NCBI GenBank assembly: GCA_011316305.1 | Contig: SAUG01000130.1 | Location: 1-64,000 of the forward strand | Length of the DNA stretch: 64,000 nt | Source: Rusavskia elegans | Lineage: Eukaryota; Ascomycota; Lecanoromycetes; Teloschistales; Teloschistaceae | Direction of reading: 5' to 3' | Shown: positions 1 through 9,882 of the stretch, piece after piece | How the letters are laid out: every line of letters begins with the position of its first letter | How positions within the stretch are numbered: position 1 is the first letter of the stretch | Notes under the pieces: model-generated | Told to the model about the DNA's origin: nothing | The model's input: only the letters and a program-made list of their open reading frames with translations | Database searches by the model: none | Program-made: the position numbers and the translations under genes

Positions 1-63
1 GACCACCCCCTCCCCTACCACCTCGCATCAAACACAACCCAACAACCACCCCCAATGACACCA

Positions 64-306
64 ATGGGTTCAAGTGCCGCCAAGCGCTACTAGACGGCTA
101 ATTTTTTCTGCCATCACGCGTTCTTTTTCTGAACCCTGAAGATCAGCAGTCTCCATTTCGAGGTATCTCTCTTGTGCAGCGACCATCACTGTAACGATAG
201 CTTCTGAAGTTGTTCCCTGCAACATACCTCCACCCGGACCACTAGAGAGAAAACATTGAGGTAAGCTTAGAATCTTAGCAAGCCAGTCCATGACCAGCAC
301 CTCGAG
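64..306 (-). pseudogene. Relic of a PLP-dependent aromatic-L-amino-acid decarboxylase
   Basis: The minus strand encodes about 75 residues matching the group II (DDC-type) decarboxylase core: MDWLAKIL, then the glycine-rich GPGGGMLQGTTSEA segment, then a helix and LVALGGT. In family members this last part continues as ALGSDQTHS. Here the Gln position is a TGA stop, after which Thr-His resume. On the N-terminal side a TAG sits exactly where the conserved Glu of the 'TELE' motif is expected, although an intron end (ATAG) could also explain it. No preceding exon (substrate-binding N-terminal half) is visible upstream, and the C-terminal half would lie outside the window. An intact enzyme would decarboxylate aromatic amino acids. 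This copy looks dead; family assignment is good, complete inactivity is inference. Confidence 0.6.
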
Positions 307-309
307 CTA

Positions 310-1925
310 TCCAGACCGTTCCGATCTGCTTCATCGCAACCCCATTGCATAAGGAGTGAGCCAATTCCTTTACGCTAATACAAAAGGTTCACGGATATCG
401 TATTCAAACCCATGTAACGTCGACAATGGAACACCCCTGAATGAAATGGAGGGGGGAAATATCACACTCATGGCCAGAAGATTATACAGTACTGTACTCT
501 TCGACCGAAATACAGCTAGCCTTGCTAGGCTTTTCTTACCATCGTCCAGTTGCTAGCATGGGAGCCGATTTGCTTTGGGAGAGGCAGATAACTGAGATAA
601 GGCTACCAGCAGGGGTGACACCCCGACCCAAGCCTAGGAATCGCCCGTCTATAAGCCGCTCCGCACTCTTGATCTAGTTGAATTCTGTAGACGCCGCTAA
701 ATGAGTGTCGCTAAGTCGGGTGGCTCGTCTGCGTACTAGAATTAATGTGTATCAGCAACTCCACAGTTTTCCTGCTCTTTCGGGGATAAATCGAGGTCTG
801 AGAGGGGAGCCCAAGTATCCTGATCTGAGTCGAGACAGTAAGATAGCGACCTTCTATGATATGCTACGCTGGACAAGGCTTGGCAGGCAGATAACTTGAA
901 ACTCACCTCACTTCTTTTCCCTGTCCTGTCTCAATCAATCAGCAGTTGACCGGACAAAGGGCCTGTTTTTTAAGATCCTTTCTCTCCTGAGCTTGAATTC
1001 TCCTTTTCCCGTTTATCGTTTCTCGTTCGAAGCAGGTGTGGGTGAGAACCCTTAGAAAAGCGACTGGTGATCGTTATGCAAATCGTGATCGCATCCCCTG
1101 GGGCTTAGGATCTGAAGTTGCTTCAGCTGTAGCTGTAGCTGCACCCGCTGCTGGTGGTGAAGAGTTGGTTTCATCAATAAGGTTCTCCCTTCATTCATTA
1201 GAGTTTTAGAGGCTCGGTTCGCCTGCAGCTCTATCTCCCTGCTTGTCAGGGTCGATCAAGTGCATAACATTGAGTGTAATTGACGAAGATCTAAAAGCTA
1301 AGGAACTATTGTACATAAAGTGCAGTAGATGATATAGGTAGAGATCACGTGACCAGCCCTAACCCTATGTCTTGGCGCTCAGGGTCCTCAACAGTACTCG
1401 TTCAGGCAGATGTCAGGTCGAATGCTGACACTGCTACTAACTGCATAACTGCCTTGTCACAAAAGAGAAGGCTCGCTCAGGGCTAAGTGCGTCTTCCATT
1501 GCCTTGATTGCCCTGAAAGCCAGCCTGCGCAATTAATTGTGGCGCGTCCTTTGTCTCGATTTTGCGTTCCCATTAAGAGCAAAGTGGAGTAATGGATGCG
1601 CCATGGTCCTCGCTGATCAAGGTCGTGGTAGTCATCAGTGCTGAATTGTTGTAATAAAACAACAATGTGATAGAGAGAAGGCTAAAAATTAAAAGAAAAT
1701 ATACATGCACTCTATCCCTGCTACCAGACCCACTAGCTTTAGGCCAGTCGAGGAAAAAGAGTGTAATAAAACATTTGCCGGTGACAAAAGAAAGGGGGGG
1801 AAATGAAGAATTGTAGTAGTAGACACCCTTGAAGTAGACGTAAATGGCTGGAGCGTCAAGCAGGATCGGGAGAAAGAGCTGTATTTTCGACTTGGTCAAG
1901 CGCTGATGCCGAAAGATTGGCTCCC
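310..1925. other. Stretch without a recognisable gene
   Basis: Only short open frames are present, none with recognisable domains or consistent splice structure. It is the far upstream side of the decarboxylase relic and the downstream flank of the DUF7924-like gene. A short AGCTGT-type run occurs near 1125-1145. No relic of the missing N-terminal half of the decarboxylase is visible. Confidence 0.5.
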
Positions 1926-4077
1926 CTACGACATCCGGTCACTCTGAAACGACGCCTGGTGGCGCTTCGATCCAGTGGACTCTTGCGTACCAGCGTTGTT
2001 GGAGTCCTCGTCAGTATCCATGACGCTCTGGGTTCTCTTTTTAGAAGGACCAGCGGAGCTGGGAAATGTTGGGACTTCCGGACGCTTTTGTGCCCGTGCT
2101 TCCCCTGTTCCACCATCATTCGAACCTCTAGGTTGCATGTGATTTGGGCTTAGATGGGCATTTCGCCAGGCTCCGTTGACGGACCTTTGGCCATCGTTCG
2201 TGGACGGAGCCCTGCTTGTTCGCCTTGAATTGGCTACCGTTGCAGGTGAGGGCTGCCCGTAACGGTAAAAATTCAAATTCTGCCTGACTCGGAAGTGTTC
2301 TGGCTTCTCGATGAGCTTCTTGGCCAGACTTTCGGCGGCAGACTTCAGCTCCTTCCCGAGCTCAGTCATTGCATATTGCATGATCGGTTTGAGGATATTC
2401 AAGACTTTTTCCCGATCGAAATGATCGATTCCCATGATCCTAGCATACTCGCGGTATTCAAATAAGAGGCGGTATGAATCCTCTTCTGGAATCACAAGAC
2501 GATTTGAAAATCCATCGGGAGGAATCTTGATCGCTCGATGTACTCGCACCAATATTCCGTCCCTCACGGCAACGATCGAAAAAAATCTGACCTTTTCATA
2601 GAAGAACTTTTCCTTTTCTCCCTCTGCGTCTCGGAAAAACTCGTACATATTGAACAAGGCCTGACTTGCATTATTGAGGCTTTGCCTCAATGCTTTTGGG
2701 TCATCAAGTCCATGGACAGCTGATTTAGCCTCAACTGATAGAAAAGGAAAGACCAGATTTGGGCTTGCGTCCTTGTTCTCGACACAAGCAAGTGCTTGAG
2801 TGGCTCGTGGTAAACTCTCCCATATTTCCTCGGATATTAGGGTCCGCCGATTGAAACAGAGTGCAAGATCTGGTTTGGGTTGACACAGAAACCTTTGGTC
2901 CAGTCTTGTTGGGGTCGTAATACCAGCAACGGCTCTTGTGGGCATTGGCAGGCAACTCCAAGCCTCCTCAACACTGAAGTCAAAGATTTGTTCATCCTCT
3001 CCATTTCGCGGGTAAATGAGAAAATGTCGTGCTATCAGGTTAATCATGAGGGTTCTCTGAAATAGAGCTTCGCTGGAAGTCACATGACACTTTTCTTTAT
3101 CCAGTTTCCACAGGAGATCAAAGCATTCTTTTTCGTTCTTTGGCTCATGCCAATCGTCTCCATTCAGCGATCTGATTTCATCCGCATGGGCATCGATCCC
3201 TTTGGCTGAGGAAAGTGGTACATTCCTCCACTCCAACCCCTGTCTAAATCCAGACAAATCAGAAGCGCTGATTCTGGCCATGCTCTTGGCTAGATTCGGG
3301 TTTTCTATGATCGCAATCAAAATTTTGGATGCTTCGTCATCCAAGGGCGGTAAATATCCCCACTTTTGAGTAAAAGCTGTCCAGGGGTCAAGGCCTGCTT
3401 CGGCAGATCCTTGTTCGCTATCGGGTTCCTCGAAAGAGCCGTCTGGGAGATCAACTCCACCGTTGCGACGTCGAGCTTCTTCTATGGACTTTAGGCCTCG
3501 TGTAAGTTCCTGAAGAGCTTGCTCAGATAGGGCTCTGGATGAAGTTGCGGGTTGCGGGACTTCCTCGGTCGGAAGATCTAGCAAGTTCCGACGAGTACGG
3601 GCTTGGCTGGATTCTGAGGGAGGGCTTGCTTCCTCCTGTTCAGCTACTGAAGAGATATGAGTCTTTTTATTCCAAGTCGATTTGCTCGACTTGGCAGCTC
3701 CTTTGGTCAGTCGAGGTTTTCCCGAGCGGGATTTCCTCAGTGAAGTTTGAAGAGAATCTGTTGCATACTTAGGCGGAGCCTTTTTAGTTTTACGTGAATC
3801 CGCTAATGATTTAGTTTGGTTCTTTTTGAAATCAGCGTCGGCTTTCCGCGTAGACTGGGTAGTCGGCCGTGAAGCCGGTTTCGCGTCTTGTAGTCTTTGT
3901 AAGTGAAAGTTCTGAACATAGCAGGACAGTGCTACCTTTGCTTTGAAGTGTCTGTCGCGAAGCAGAGGTTTGGGTAGGAAGCGTCTGCTCCTCTTTGGTT
4001 TTAGCAAGGCGGGCTTTAACCCGTGTTGAGCGTCGTAAAGCAGAGGTTCCGGTCGATGTTTGTCCCTTATTCGGCAT
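1926..4077 (-). CDS. DUF7924-like fungal protein with PD-(D/E)XK-type core
   Basis: Joining 3936-4077 to 1926-3886 (49-nt intron 3887-3935, GTAGCA...ACAAG) gives a 700-residue protein. The start at 4077 is the first ATG of the frame; the upstream codons use TTG. The N-terminal ~190 residues are basic and low-complexity (Lys/Ser/Arg, RRSTRVKAR), likely disordered and possibly nuclear. The middle carries KPDLALCF (Asp about 387) and, about 45 residues later, FLSVEAKS (Glu 433, Lys 435), followed by an Asn/Gln helix. This D...ExK...Q layout is typical of the PD-(D/E)XK nuclease fold and of the fungal DUF7924 family. The C-terminus is again disordered. No member with known biochemical activity comes to mind; nuclease activity is inference. 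The intron is well supported because it restores frame; its AAG acceptor is less usual. Confidence 0.7.
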
Positions 4078-4562
4078 CTCAGCCAATCATTCTCATAGAG
4101 TTTGGTAGCACTAGAAAATGTAGAAGGGTGTGGACTTGGAGCAATAACTTACAGCCTGACTGGTATCAAGTGCGGTCACCTGAGGTCTCTGGATGGAGGT
4201 TGAAGGGTTTGCGGAAGGAGCTTTGGCTTGCTTGCCTCGAGGCATTGAGAGCGTATGGCCACCGGATCGGAAGGAAAGGGTCTTTTAAAGAGGAGAAACA
4301 GAGGAGCAGTTGTCAACGAGGCTGAAGATGCAAACGGCGGGGCAAACAATCAATATGTCAGTTGGCGCTTATCATGCCAAGAAAGCGTCTCTTTTAATTG
4401 GCCTACCGCTGGCCAGGATGGGCATCACTGCATCTGGCTATTTTTGTGTGAGTCACAGCGGCATCTGGCAGGCGTTACCTTACTCCGTACTTTCGGAAAC
4501 GCTGCCGTATAAACCGGCATAATCTTACCGCCGAATTGAATTACAGAAGGATTCTTAGCAGT
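4078..4562. other. Upstream region of the DUF7924-like gene
   Basis: No gene is recognisable. Overlapping plus-strand frames at 4023-4522 lack domains and overlap the opposite gene, so they are treated as chance. The region presumably holds the promoter of the minus-strand gene. Confidence 0.4.
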
Positions 4563-4690
4563 TTGCTCCCTCGACGCTCCCCCTTGCTCCATCAGTGCTC
4601 CCTTGCTACGCCCCCTTGCTCCCTCGATGCTCCCCCTTGCTCCATCAGTGCTCCCTTGCTACGCCCCCTTGCTCCCTCGCTGCTCCCTCA
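4563..4690. repeat. 53-bp tandem repeat built from GCTCCCT units
   Basis: A 53-bp unit beginning TTGCTCCCTCGA occurs at 4563 and 4616 with one base difference and restarts at 4669 (about 2.4 copies). Each unit is itself made of shorter CCCTTGCT/GCTCCCTC modules, so the tract is a strongly pyrimidine-biased nested repeat. It lies between the promoter side of the DUF7924-like gene and the 3' end of the photolyase gene. Confidence 0.85.
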
Positions 4691-4890
4691 AAAGCGGCCC
4701 TGCTCCCTTTCACGACCCAGAACGGCAATCCCAAATCCTAAGTTCGGGGTGTAAATAATAAATATATATCTTACATACCTGTTATCCTTGGTGGAATCAG
4801 ATCGATTTTCCTAAAAGCCCGACCCACAAACCCAACCCCGGCATGGGATGCTCACATAACTCGCACCTGCCTGCACCAGCGTACCAACAG

Positions 4891-6687
4891 TCAAGGCTCC
4901 ACATCCTTCATATCCGCTTTAAACCGCTCTATACACCTCTCCTTCGTCTCCTTCCAATCAACATGCGGCCTCGGATATCCCAATTTCTCGAATTCGCTTT
5001 CCGACAACCGATGATAGGGATCGAAGATTGCTTTCCCCTTGACCCCCCTCAACTCCGGCACCCATTCCCTAATATAATCACCCCCGGGATCATTTCTCTC
5101 CGCCTGACTGACAGGGTTAAAAACCGTATAACTGGGTTCCCACCCCTGCGTATTATTACTCAAATCCCAATCGATGAGCGTCTCCGCAAAATAGCGTTCC
5201 CCGCGTCGATAATCAATCAGCAGATTGCAATACAGGTAGCTAGACACGTTCATGCGCAGGCGATTATGCATGTAGGCTTCGTGTTTGATTTGGCGCATCC
5301 CGGCATCGACGAAGGGCATGCCTGTGCGGCCTTCGATCCATTTATACCATCCTTCTTCGTCGGATTCCCATTGCACGAAATCGAATTTGAGGTTTTGCGG
5401 GAGGTTCATGACGTTGTGCGGGGTTGTGAGTGTTGTTTGGCGGTAGAGTTCGCGGAAAACGATTTCACGGACCCAGGCCGCGACGCCGGGCGTAGCGCCT
5501 GCAGAACTGAAATCGGCGCTACCTTTGTTGTATTTCTGGACTTTTTGGAGAGCTTCACGGACGGAGAAGACGCCGGCGGAGAAGTAGGCGCTCATTCTTG
5601 AGGTGCTGTTTTTGGCCGGGTTGCTGCGTGTGGCGGCATAGTCTTCAATGTAGTTTTTAATGAAATTGTCCATGCGGGTCATGCCGGCGCTGTGGCCGGC
5701 GGGCCAGAGGGAGCGGATGCGATCGCGCTCTTCATCCGAAGCGAATTTTTTGTTTGAGGGGGCGGAGGGGATTGCGCTGTTGAAGAGGGAGGAGACGGTC
5801 TTTGAATTCGAGGAGTCGACCTTTGATGGAGGTGGAACGGTGTCGAGGAGATCGGGGGATGCTTTGACTTTGGCGAGCCAGGCGCGGTGGTAGGGGGTGA
5901 AGACTTTCATGGGGCCACCGCTGCCTGTTTTCATGGTGCCGGGTTCGATGACGGTTTGGTCGTGGTGAAGGGAGATGGACCATTTGTTCTCGGATTGCTG
6001 GACGAATTTGATGTCTCTTCGCAGTTCGTCTACCTCGTACTCGTAGTTGGCAAAGAGGTGTGAGACGCCATTGTCCTCCATAAACTTCAGCGCAGAGGGG
6101 ACAATGTCCTTGCGTCCATCCGCTTCGACGATCTTGAGGGGTATATTGAGATGGGCCAGCTCTTTCTTCATCAAGCTGAGGTTTTCGAGGATGAAGTCGC
6201 ATCGCGCGGGACTGGTGCCATGCCATTCGAACTCGGCAGCGCAGTATACGTAGAGACCGACCAGCGGCTTGCCCTCCTTTTCTGCGCGTGAGGATGCATG
6301 GTGTAGACCCCTGTTGTCGTGTATGCGTAGGTCCTTGCTCCGAAACCAATGGGCGATTGTTGATACTTGGGCGCCGGCTCTCTGCGACTTCAATGCTTCT
6401 TGGAGCTCGTCGTAAGGAAGATGGGCGTCAATCTCTTTAGCACGCTTAGTGGAAGGGCGTTTGAGCTCGGGATGGTCTGGCTGGTCGCGCTTGGACATAT
6501 TGCGCCGAGAGGGGGCCTTTCTACTTGTCTGTACTGAGTAGCCCTGTGAGAAGGCTGCGGAATGAATTGTAGTCGTGAAGCAGGGTCGACAAGGGGTGAC
6601 AGTGGCGGCAATTCTTCCTGCTCTCGCAGCACAGCCTCTGGAAAGATCGATTGACCAGGTTGCCGAATATCGATATGCAAGGGACAT
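4891..6687 (-). CDS. PHR1: Class I CPD photolyase (FAD-dependent DNA repair)
   Basis: An intronless 598-residue frame. The enzyme uses light to split cyclobutane pyrimidine dimers. The N-terminal photolyase domain starts near the FRSKDLRIHDNRGL motif, and the FAD domain carries TSRMSAYFSAGVFS, VREIVFRELYRQ, GMPFVDAGMRQ, HNRLRM and LIDWDLSNNTQGW. The first ATG (6687) gives about 80 extra residues rich in Arg/Ser/Thr and nearly free of acidic residues, a plausible mitochondrial presequence. An internal ATG at 6498 (MSKRDQPDH, followed by a basic KRPSTKRAK patch) could give a nuclear form. After the conserved Trp of NNTQGW the chain reaches FNP in 6 residues, where E. coli PhrB has 16, so a loop near the active site is shortened. 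The upstream promoter is shortened by the adjacent transposon. Confidence 0.93.
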   Translation of the reverse strand: MSLAYRYSATWSIDLSRGCAARAGRIAATVTPCRPCFTTTIHSAAFSQGYSVQTSRKAPSRRNMSKRDQPDHPELKRPSTKRAKEIDAHLPYDELQEALKSQRAGAQVSTIAHWFRSKDLRIHDNRGLHHASSRAEKEGKPLVGLYVYCAAEFEWHGTSPARCDFILENLSLMKKELAHLNIPLKIVEADGRKDIVPSALKFMEDNGVSHLFANYEYEVDELRRDIKFVQQSENKWSISLHHDQTVIEPGTMKTGSGGPMKVFTPYHRAWLAKVKASPDLLDTVPPPSKVDSSNSKTVSSLFNSAIPSAPSNKKFASDEERDRIRSLWPAGHSAGMTRMDNFIKNYIEDYAATRSNPAKNSTSRMSAYFSAGVFSVREALQKVQKYNKGSADFSSAGATPGVAAWVREIVFRELYRQTTLTTPHNVMNLPQNLKFDFVQWESDEEGWYKWIEGRTGMPFVDAGMRQIKHEAYMHNRLRMNVSSYLYCNLLIDYRRGERYFAETLIDWDLSNNTQGWEPSYTVFNPVSQAERNDPGGDYIREWVPELRGVKGKAIFDPYHRLSESEFEKLGYPRPHVDWKETKERCIERFKADMKDVEP

Positions 6688-6873
6688 GGGATTCTGCGAC
6701 GGACTGATACTCTCCGGAGAGGCATGTCGACGGCCAACCAAGCCATCCAAGGCATCCCATTGTTCACGCCAAAGTTGGTGGACTCACTGGACTGTCGATC
6801 AAAGTCTCCACAATTTCAACCTCAAGCCACGCCGTCATGGGCTTGTCGATCTCCTTCGCTAAGGTCGCGATAG
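6688..6873. promoter_or_regulatory. Short proximal promoter of the photolyase gene
   Basis: About 190 bp separate the photolyase ATG from the target-site duplication of the inserted element, so the native proximal promoter is confined here and anything further upstream has been displaced by 1.42 kb. No light-response element is claimed by eye. Confidence 0.4.
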
Positions 6874-7002
6874 ATCTGATCGGCTCTTGCTATCAGTGCC
6901 CCCCTACTTGTCTGCGCGTGCCCCCCTCTGACTCATATGCGCGGGGACGATACTTCATCAAGCCTAGTGACACGCCTAATTATATAGGCGTATACACTAG
7001 GG

Positions 7003-7275
7003 TGGGCAAAAAAGCGCTTTTTTAGAAAACGGTATATAATAAATATTAATAAACGTTTGATAATAATGAATATTACTTAGTACTTTTTTAGTATATATAA
7101 ATATATATAAGAAAAAGCTATTTAATAGATTTATATTAATATATTTTCTTATATACTAGATTATATATATTTGTATAAACGCTATTATTTTCTATAATAT
7201 TATCTTTTTTAATCGTTTTAGAAACGAATTATAATAAATATTATAATTTAATCGTTTTCTAATTTAATTAAATTT
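7003..7275. repeat. Internal direct repeat, copy 1, in the transposon relic
   Basis: This AT-rich segment, running from around AGAAAACGGTATATAAT to AATTTAATTAAATTT, reappears about 593 bp downstream with scattered substitutions and small indels. Both copies keep GTTTTAGAAACGAATTATAA. Confidence 0.75.
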
Positions 7276-7596
7276 ACGATCTTTTTACTTTAACGTGGTA
7301 TATTTCATTTAAACTATTAAGATTTAAAGAAATGAAATACGATAATAGAAATAAATTTTGGTAATCTAGATTTTTGACTCGCTAGCGGACGCTATATAGA
7401 GGAAGCTAGAATATCTAGACGATTAGATTTAAAAATTTCGTCGATACGTCGAAGTCGAACAGTTTCGGATAATTTTATAATCGATAGAAACTAGAATTTA
7501 GTTTCTCTATATAAAAAAATTCGTAGTTCGAACTATTTCAATTCGGCGTGCGGTTTTACAATCGAAAATATCGATTGATATCGTTATATAAATAGA

Positions 7597-7866
7597 ATGG
7601 ATAAAAATAGGTTTTTTTAAAAAACGGTAAATAATATATATTAATAAACGTTTAATAATAATTAATATTATTTTATAGTTTTTTAATATATATATATACG
7701 TATATAATATAACTAACGGATTTATATTATTTAATTTATCTATTTACTAATTTATATATATTTTTATAAACGTTACTATTTTCTGTAATATTATTTTTTT
7801 TAATCGTTTTAGAAACGAATTATAATAAATATTATAATATTATCGTTTTTTAATTTAATTAAATTT
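7597..7866. repeat. Internal direct repeat, copy 2, in the transposon relic
   Basis: Diverged copy of the 7003-7275 segment in the same orientation. Differences are mostly among A and T, which fits ageing by C-to-T type mutation. The two copies suggest either an internal duplication or nesting of two related elements. Confidence 0.75.
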
Positions 7867-8302
7867 GCCACCTTTCTATTCTAGTATATACGACTGTTCG
7901 AGTAAAGTACCATCCCCGTCGTCTCCTTCTACTATCGGTGCCGCCAAAATTACCCCGTATCTTTGAGATCTAAATTTTCCTATCTTTCTATATTTTTTAT
8001 TTCTACAATTTTCCTACCACCTTGTTCGACTTAGGTCGCTTATACTGGATCTTTTCAAATCTGGCAGTATGGATATATGGCTACTATATATAAGAGCTTC
8101 AGCCTTAAAGCTTGTATAGTGGGTACAGGGTATACTGTCAAGGTGGTTGAAGAAGGGGGACCTCTACCAGCGAGTAGGTGGAGTGGTACTTGGTACTTGC
8201 CCCGCGGTGGTGTCGTCACTGTCGATTAAGTACCTTGGCCCGCGCCTATGAGTCAGAGGGGGGCACGCGCAGACAAGTAGGGGGGCACTGATAGCAAGAG
8301 CC

Positions 8303-8862
8303 ATCTGATCGGGCGTTTCCGAAATACCTCCCCACGATGTGAGGGATCTAGTCCACATAGAGAAGAGCATTGAAAGGGGATTCCTAGAAGATCGTGTTGT
8401 CAAGCAGCTGAGCGGTTGGGGCGAGGTCCATCTCCAACCCAGTGCAACTTTGCAATTCGGAGTCTCCAAGTCTCGTTGGGCTTGCTGTCATTTCCATATT
8501 ATAAAGAAAAATATGCAACGCATTATTGATCTTGAATCCTCCACCTGTGAGGCACGCATTTGCGCAACGAATGCCAATTGGAGCTGTAGCTTGTCTTGTT
8601 AACGGTCATAACAGTTGCAAGACTCCATTGTTGACCAGTTTGAAGGTCTACTGTACATTTTGTTAGACCATCTGCTTTGGGTGGGAGAATTCTTTTCGTT
8701 AAGTTTTGTCCCAAAGATATCGGTTGTACAAGAGCAAACATTGTTGCTTTAAATAGAAAAGTTACAGAGCTCAAGCTCTCCAGGAATTGAAAACTCCCTC
8801 AAACGAGTACTTTTACACGTATCTACGGCTTCGGAATCATCAACATCTAACCACCCAACCTC
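8303..8862. other. Intergenic region right of the transposon
   Basis: It begins with the right target-site copy (8303-8310). Short frames on both strands have no recognisable domain. It forms the 3' flank of the PLC-like gene. Confidence 0.4.
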
Positions 8863-9882
8863 CTACAACCCATTCAAGAGTTTCTGCGCCTCCACCCCTT
8901 CCCCCTCATCCACAAAATCCAACAACACCACATTCGGCCTCCTCCCATACAAGCCCTCGCATTTCCCCACCTGCGCCCCAATACTCCCCTTCCCACCCTC
9001 CTTCGAATTCGTCTCCTTCGCTTTCTCCCGATCAGGAACCAATATATCATCACCCAACCCTCTCTTCTTCCTCCCCAACAACCCGCCCAATCCACTCGCT
9101 ATATCCTCCAACATCCCCTTCCCCTTCTTCCCCACATCCCCTGGCACGACATCGCCGTCCGTAATCTTCTTGTCCAGGAAATGGTTGACGATATACATCC
9201 TCCCGTCGGGCTTCGCAGCCGGTGGACGATCGATACTGCATTGGTTGAATGTAGGATCGAGCGTGTTGAACGGGGTTTCGAAGAAGTAGGCGAATTCATC
9301 CAGGATATAGGGGACAGCGGCGGTGTCGGCGCCGTAGTCCATGAAAACCACAAGGCGGGTTTTGGCTGAGATGAGTTGCTCGAGCGTGGGCCAGGCGTCG
9401 AAGGGTAAGGGATGAGCGGGTGGAATATACACATAATTATCCAACCCCGAAGATTTGAACGCGCTGTCGTACTGTTTTATATCCGTACGATCGCCGTTGG
9501 TGAGAAGGATGGTCAGGACTTCGGCGGGGTGTTTGTCCAGCCAGGTTTTGATGGTGCTCAGGAAGGAGGTCACGGGCCCAGCATCGTTCAAGAAGCAGGA
9601 GGTATGGCATAGACTGAGCGTTTCGAAGGAGTTGATGTGGGCTTGAGATTGCAAAAAGCGGATTCCCGAGTCTAGTTGGGCGGTGACGGAGATGCCTTGG
9701 TTGTCGGCGGGCGAGTCGCCGACGAAGGCGGAGTCGTGGGCGCCGATGAAGGTGATGTTGGAGTACTTACGCGAGCACAGCTCGGAGTGGCCGTTGCAGA
9801 GTTGTTGGGCAAAGACTGTTGAAATATTAAAATAGTATAGGCTGGCCAGCAGCATAAAAAACGTAGAGAAGGGAAACATCAT
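8863..9882 (-). CDS. Secreted PLC-like phosphodiesterase (PI-PLC X-type barrel)
   Basis: An intronless 339-residue frame opening with a hydrophobic signal peptide (MMFPFSTFFMLLASLYY...VFAQ). The mature N-terminus CNGHSELCSRKYSNITFIGAHDSAF contains the first catalytic-type His-Asp of the PLC-like TIM-barrel family. The second His is probably in the LCHTSC segment about 55 residues later. Later strands (LTILLTNGD, TRLVVFMDYG, NVVLLDFVDEG) are typical of these fungal extracellular proteins. A low-complexity Gly/Lys insert (GDVGKKGKGMLEDIASGLGG) precedes the last strand. No C-terminal GPI signal is obvious. Family assignment is firm. Substrate is unknown, and many relatives lack proven phospholipase activity. 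Confidence 0.85.
   Translation of the reverse strand: MMFPFSTFFMLLASLYYFNISTVFAQQLCNGHSELCSRKYSNITFIGAHDSAFVGDSPADNQGISVTAQLDSGIRFLQSQAHINSFETLSLCHTSCFLNDAGPVTSFLSTIKTWLDKHPAEVLTILLTNGDRTDIKQYDSAFKSSGLDNYVYIPPAHPLPFDAWPTLEQLISAKTRLVVFMDYGADTAAVPYILDEFAYFFETPFNTLDPTFNQCSIDRPPAAKPDGRMYIVNHFLDKKITDGDVVPGDVGKKGKGMLEDIASGLGGLLGRKKRGLGDDILVPDREKAKETNSKEGGKGSIGAQVGKCEGLYGRRPNVVLLDFVDEGEGVEAQKLLNGL

Larger units (their letters stand above)
6882..8302. mobile_element. Non-autonomous terminal-inverted-repeat DNA transposon relic
   Basis: The ends are inverted repeats of about 64 bp with one mismatch (6882-6945 and 8239-8302), beginning GGCTCTTGCTATCAGTG. They are flanked by the 8-bp direct repeat ATCTGATC (6874-6881 and 8303-8310). 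An 8-bp duplication is typical of hAT elements and also fits some Mutator-like elements. No transposase frame is left. The interior (about 7000-7900) is strikingly AT-rich and TpA-rich, as expected after repeat-induced point mutation, while the terminal repeats stay GC-rich. Inside are two diverged direct copies of a ~265-bp segment. Boundaries and duplication are read directly; superfamily is inference. Confidence 0.88.

Noticed and set aside
1926..4007. Start of the DUF7924-like protein at 4007 without an intron
   Set aside because: The 49-nt intron restores a longer, typical basic N-terminus (RRSTRVKAR) from an ATG at 4077 in the correct phase.
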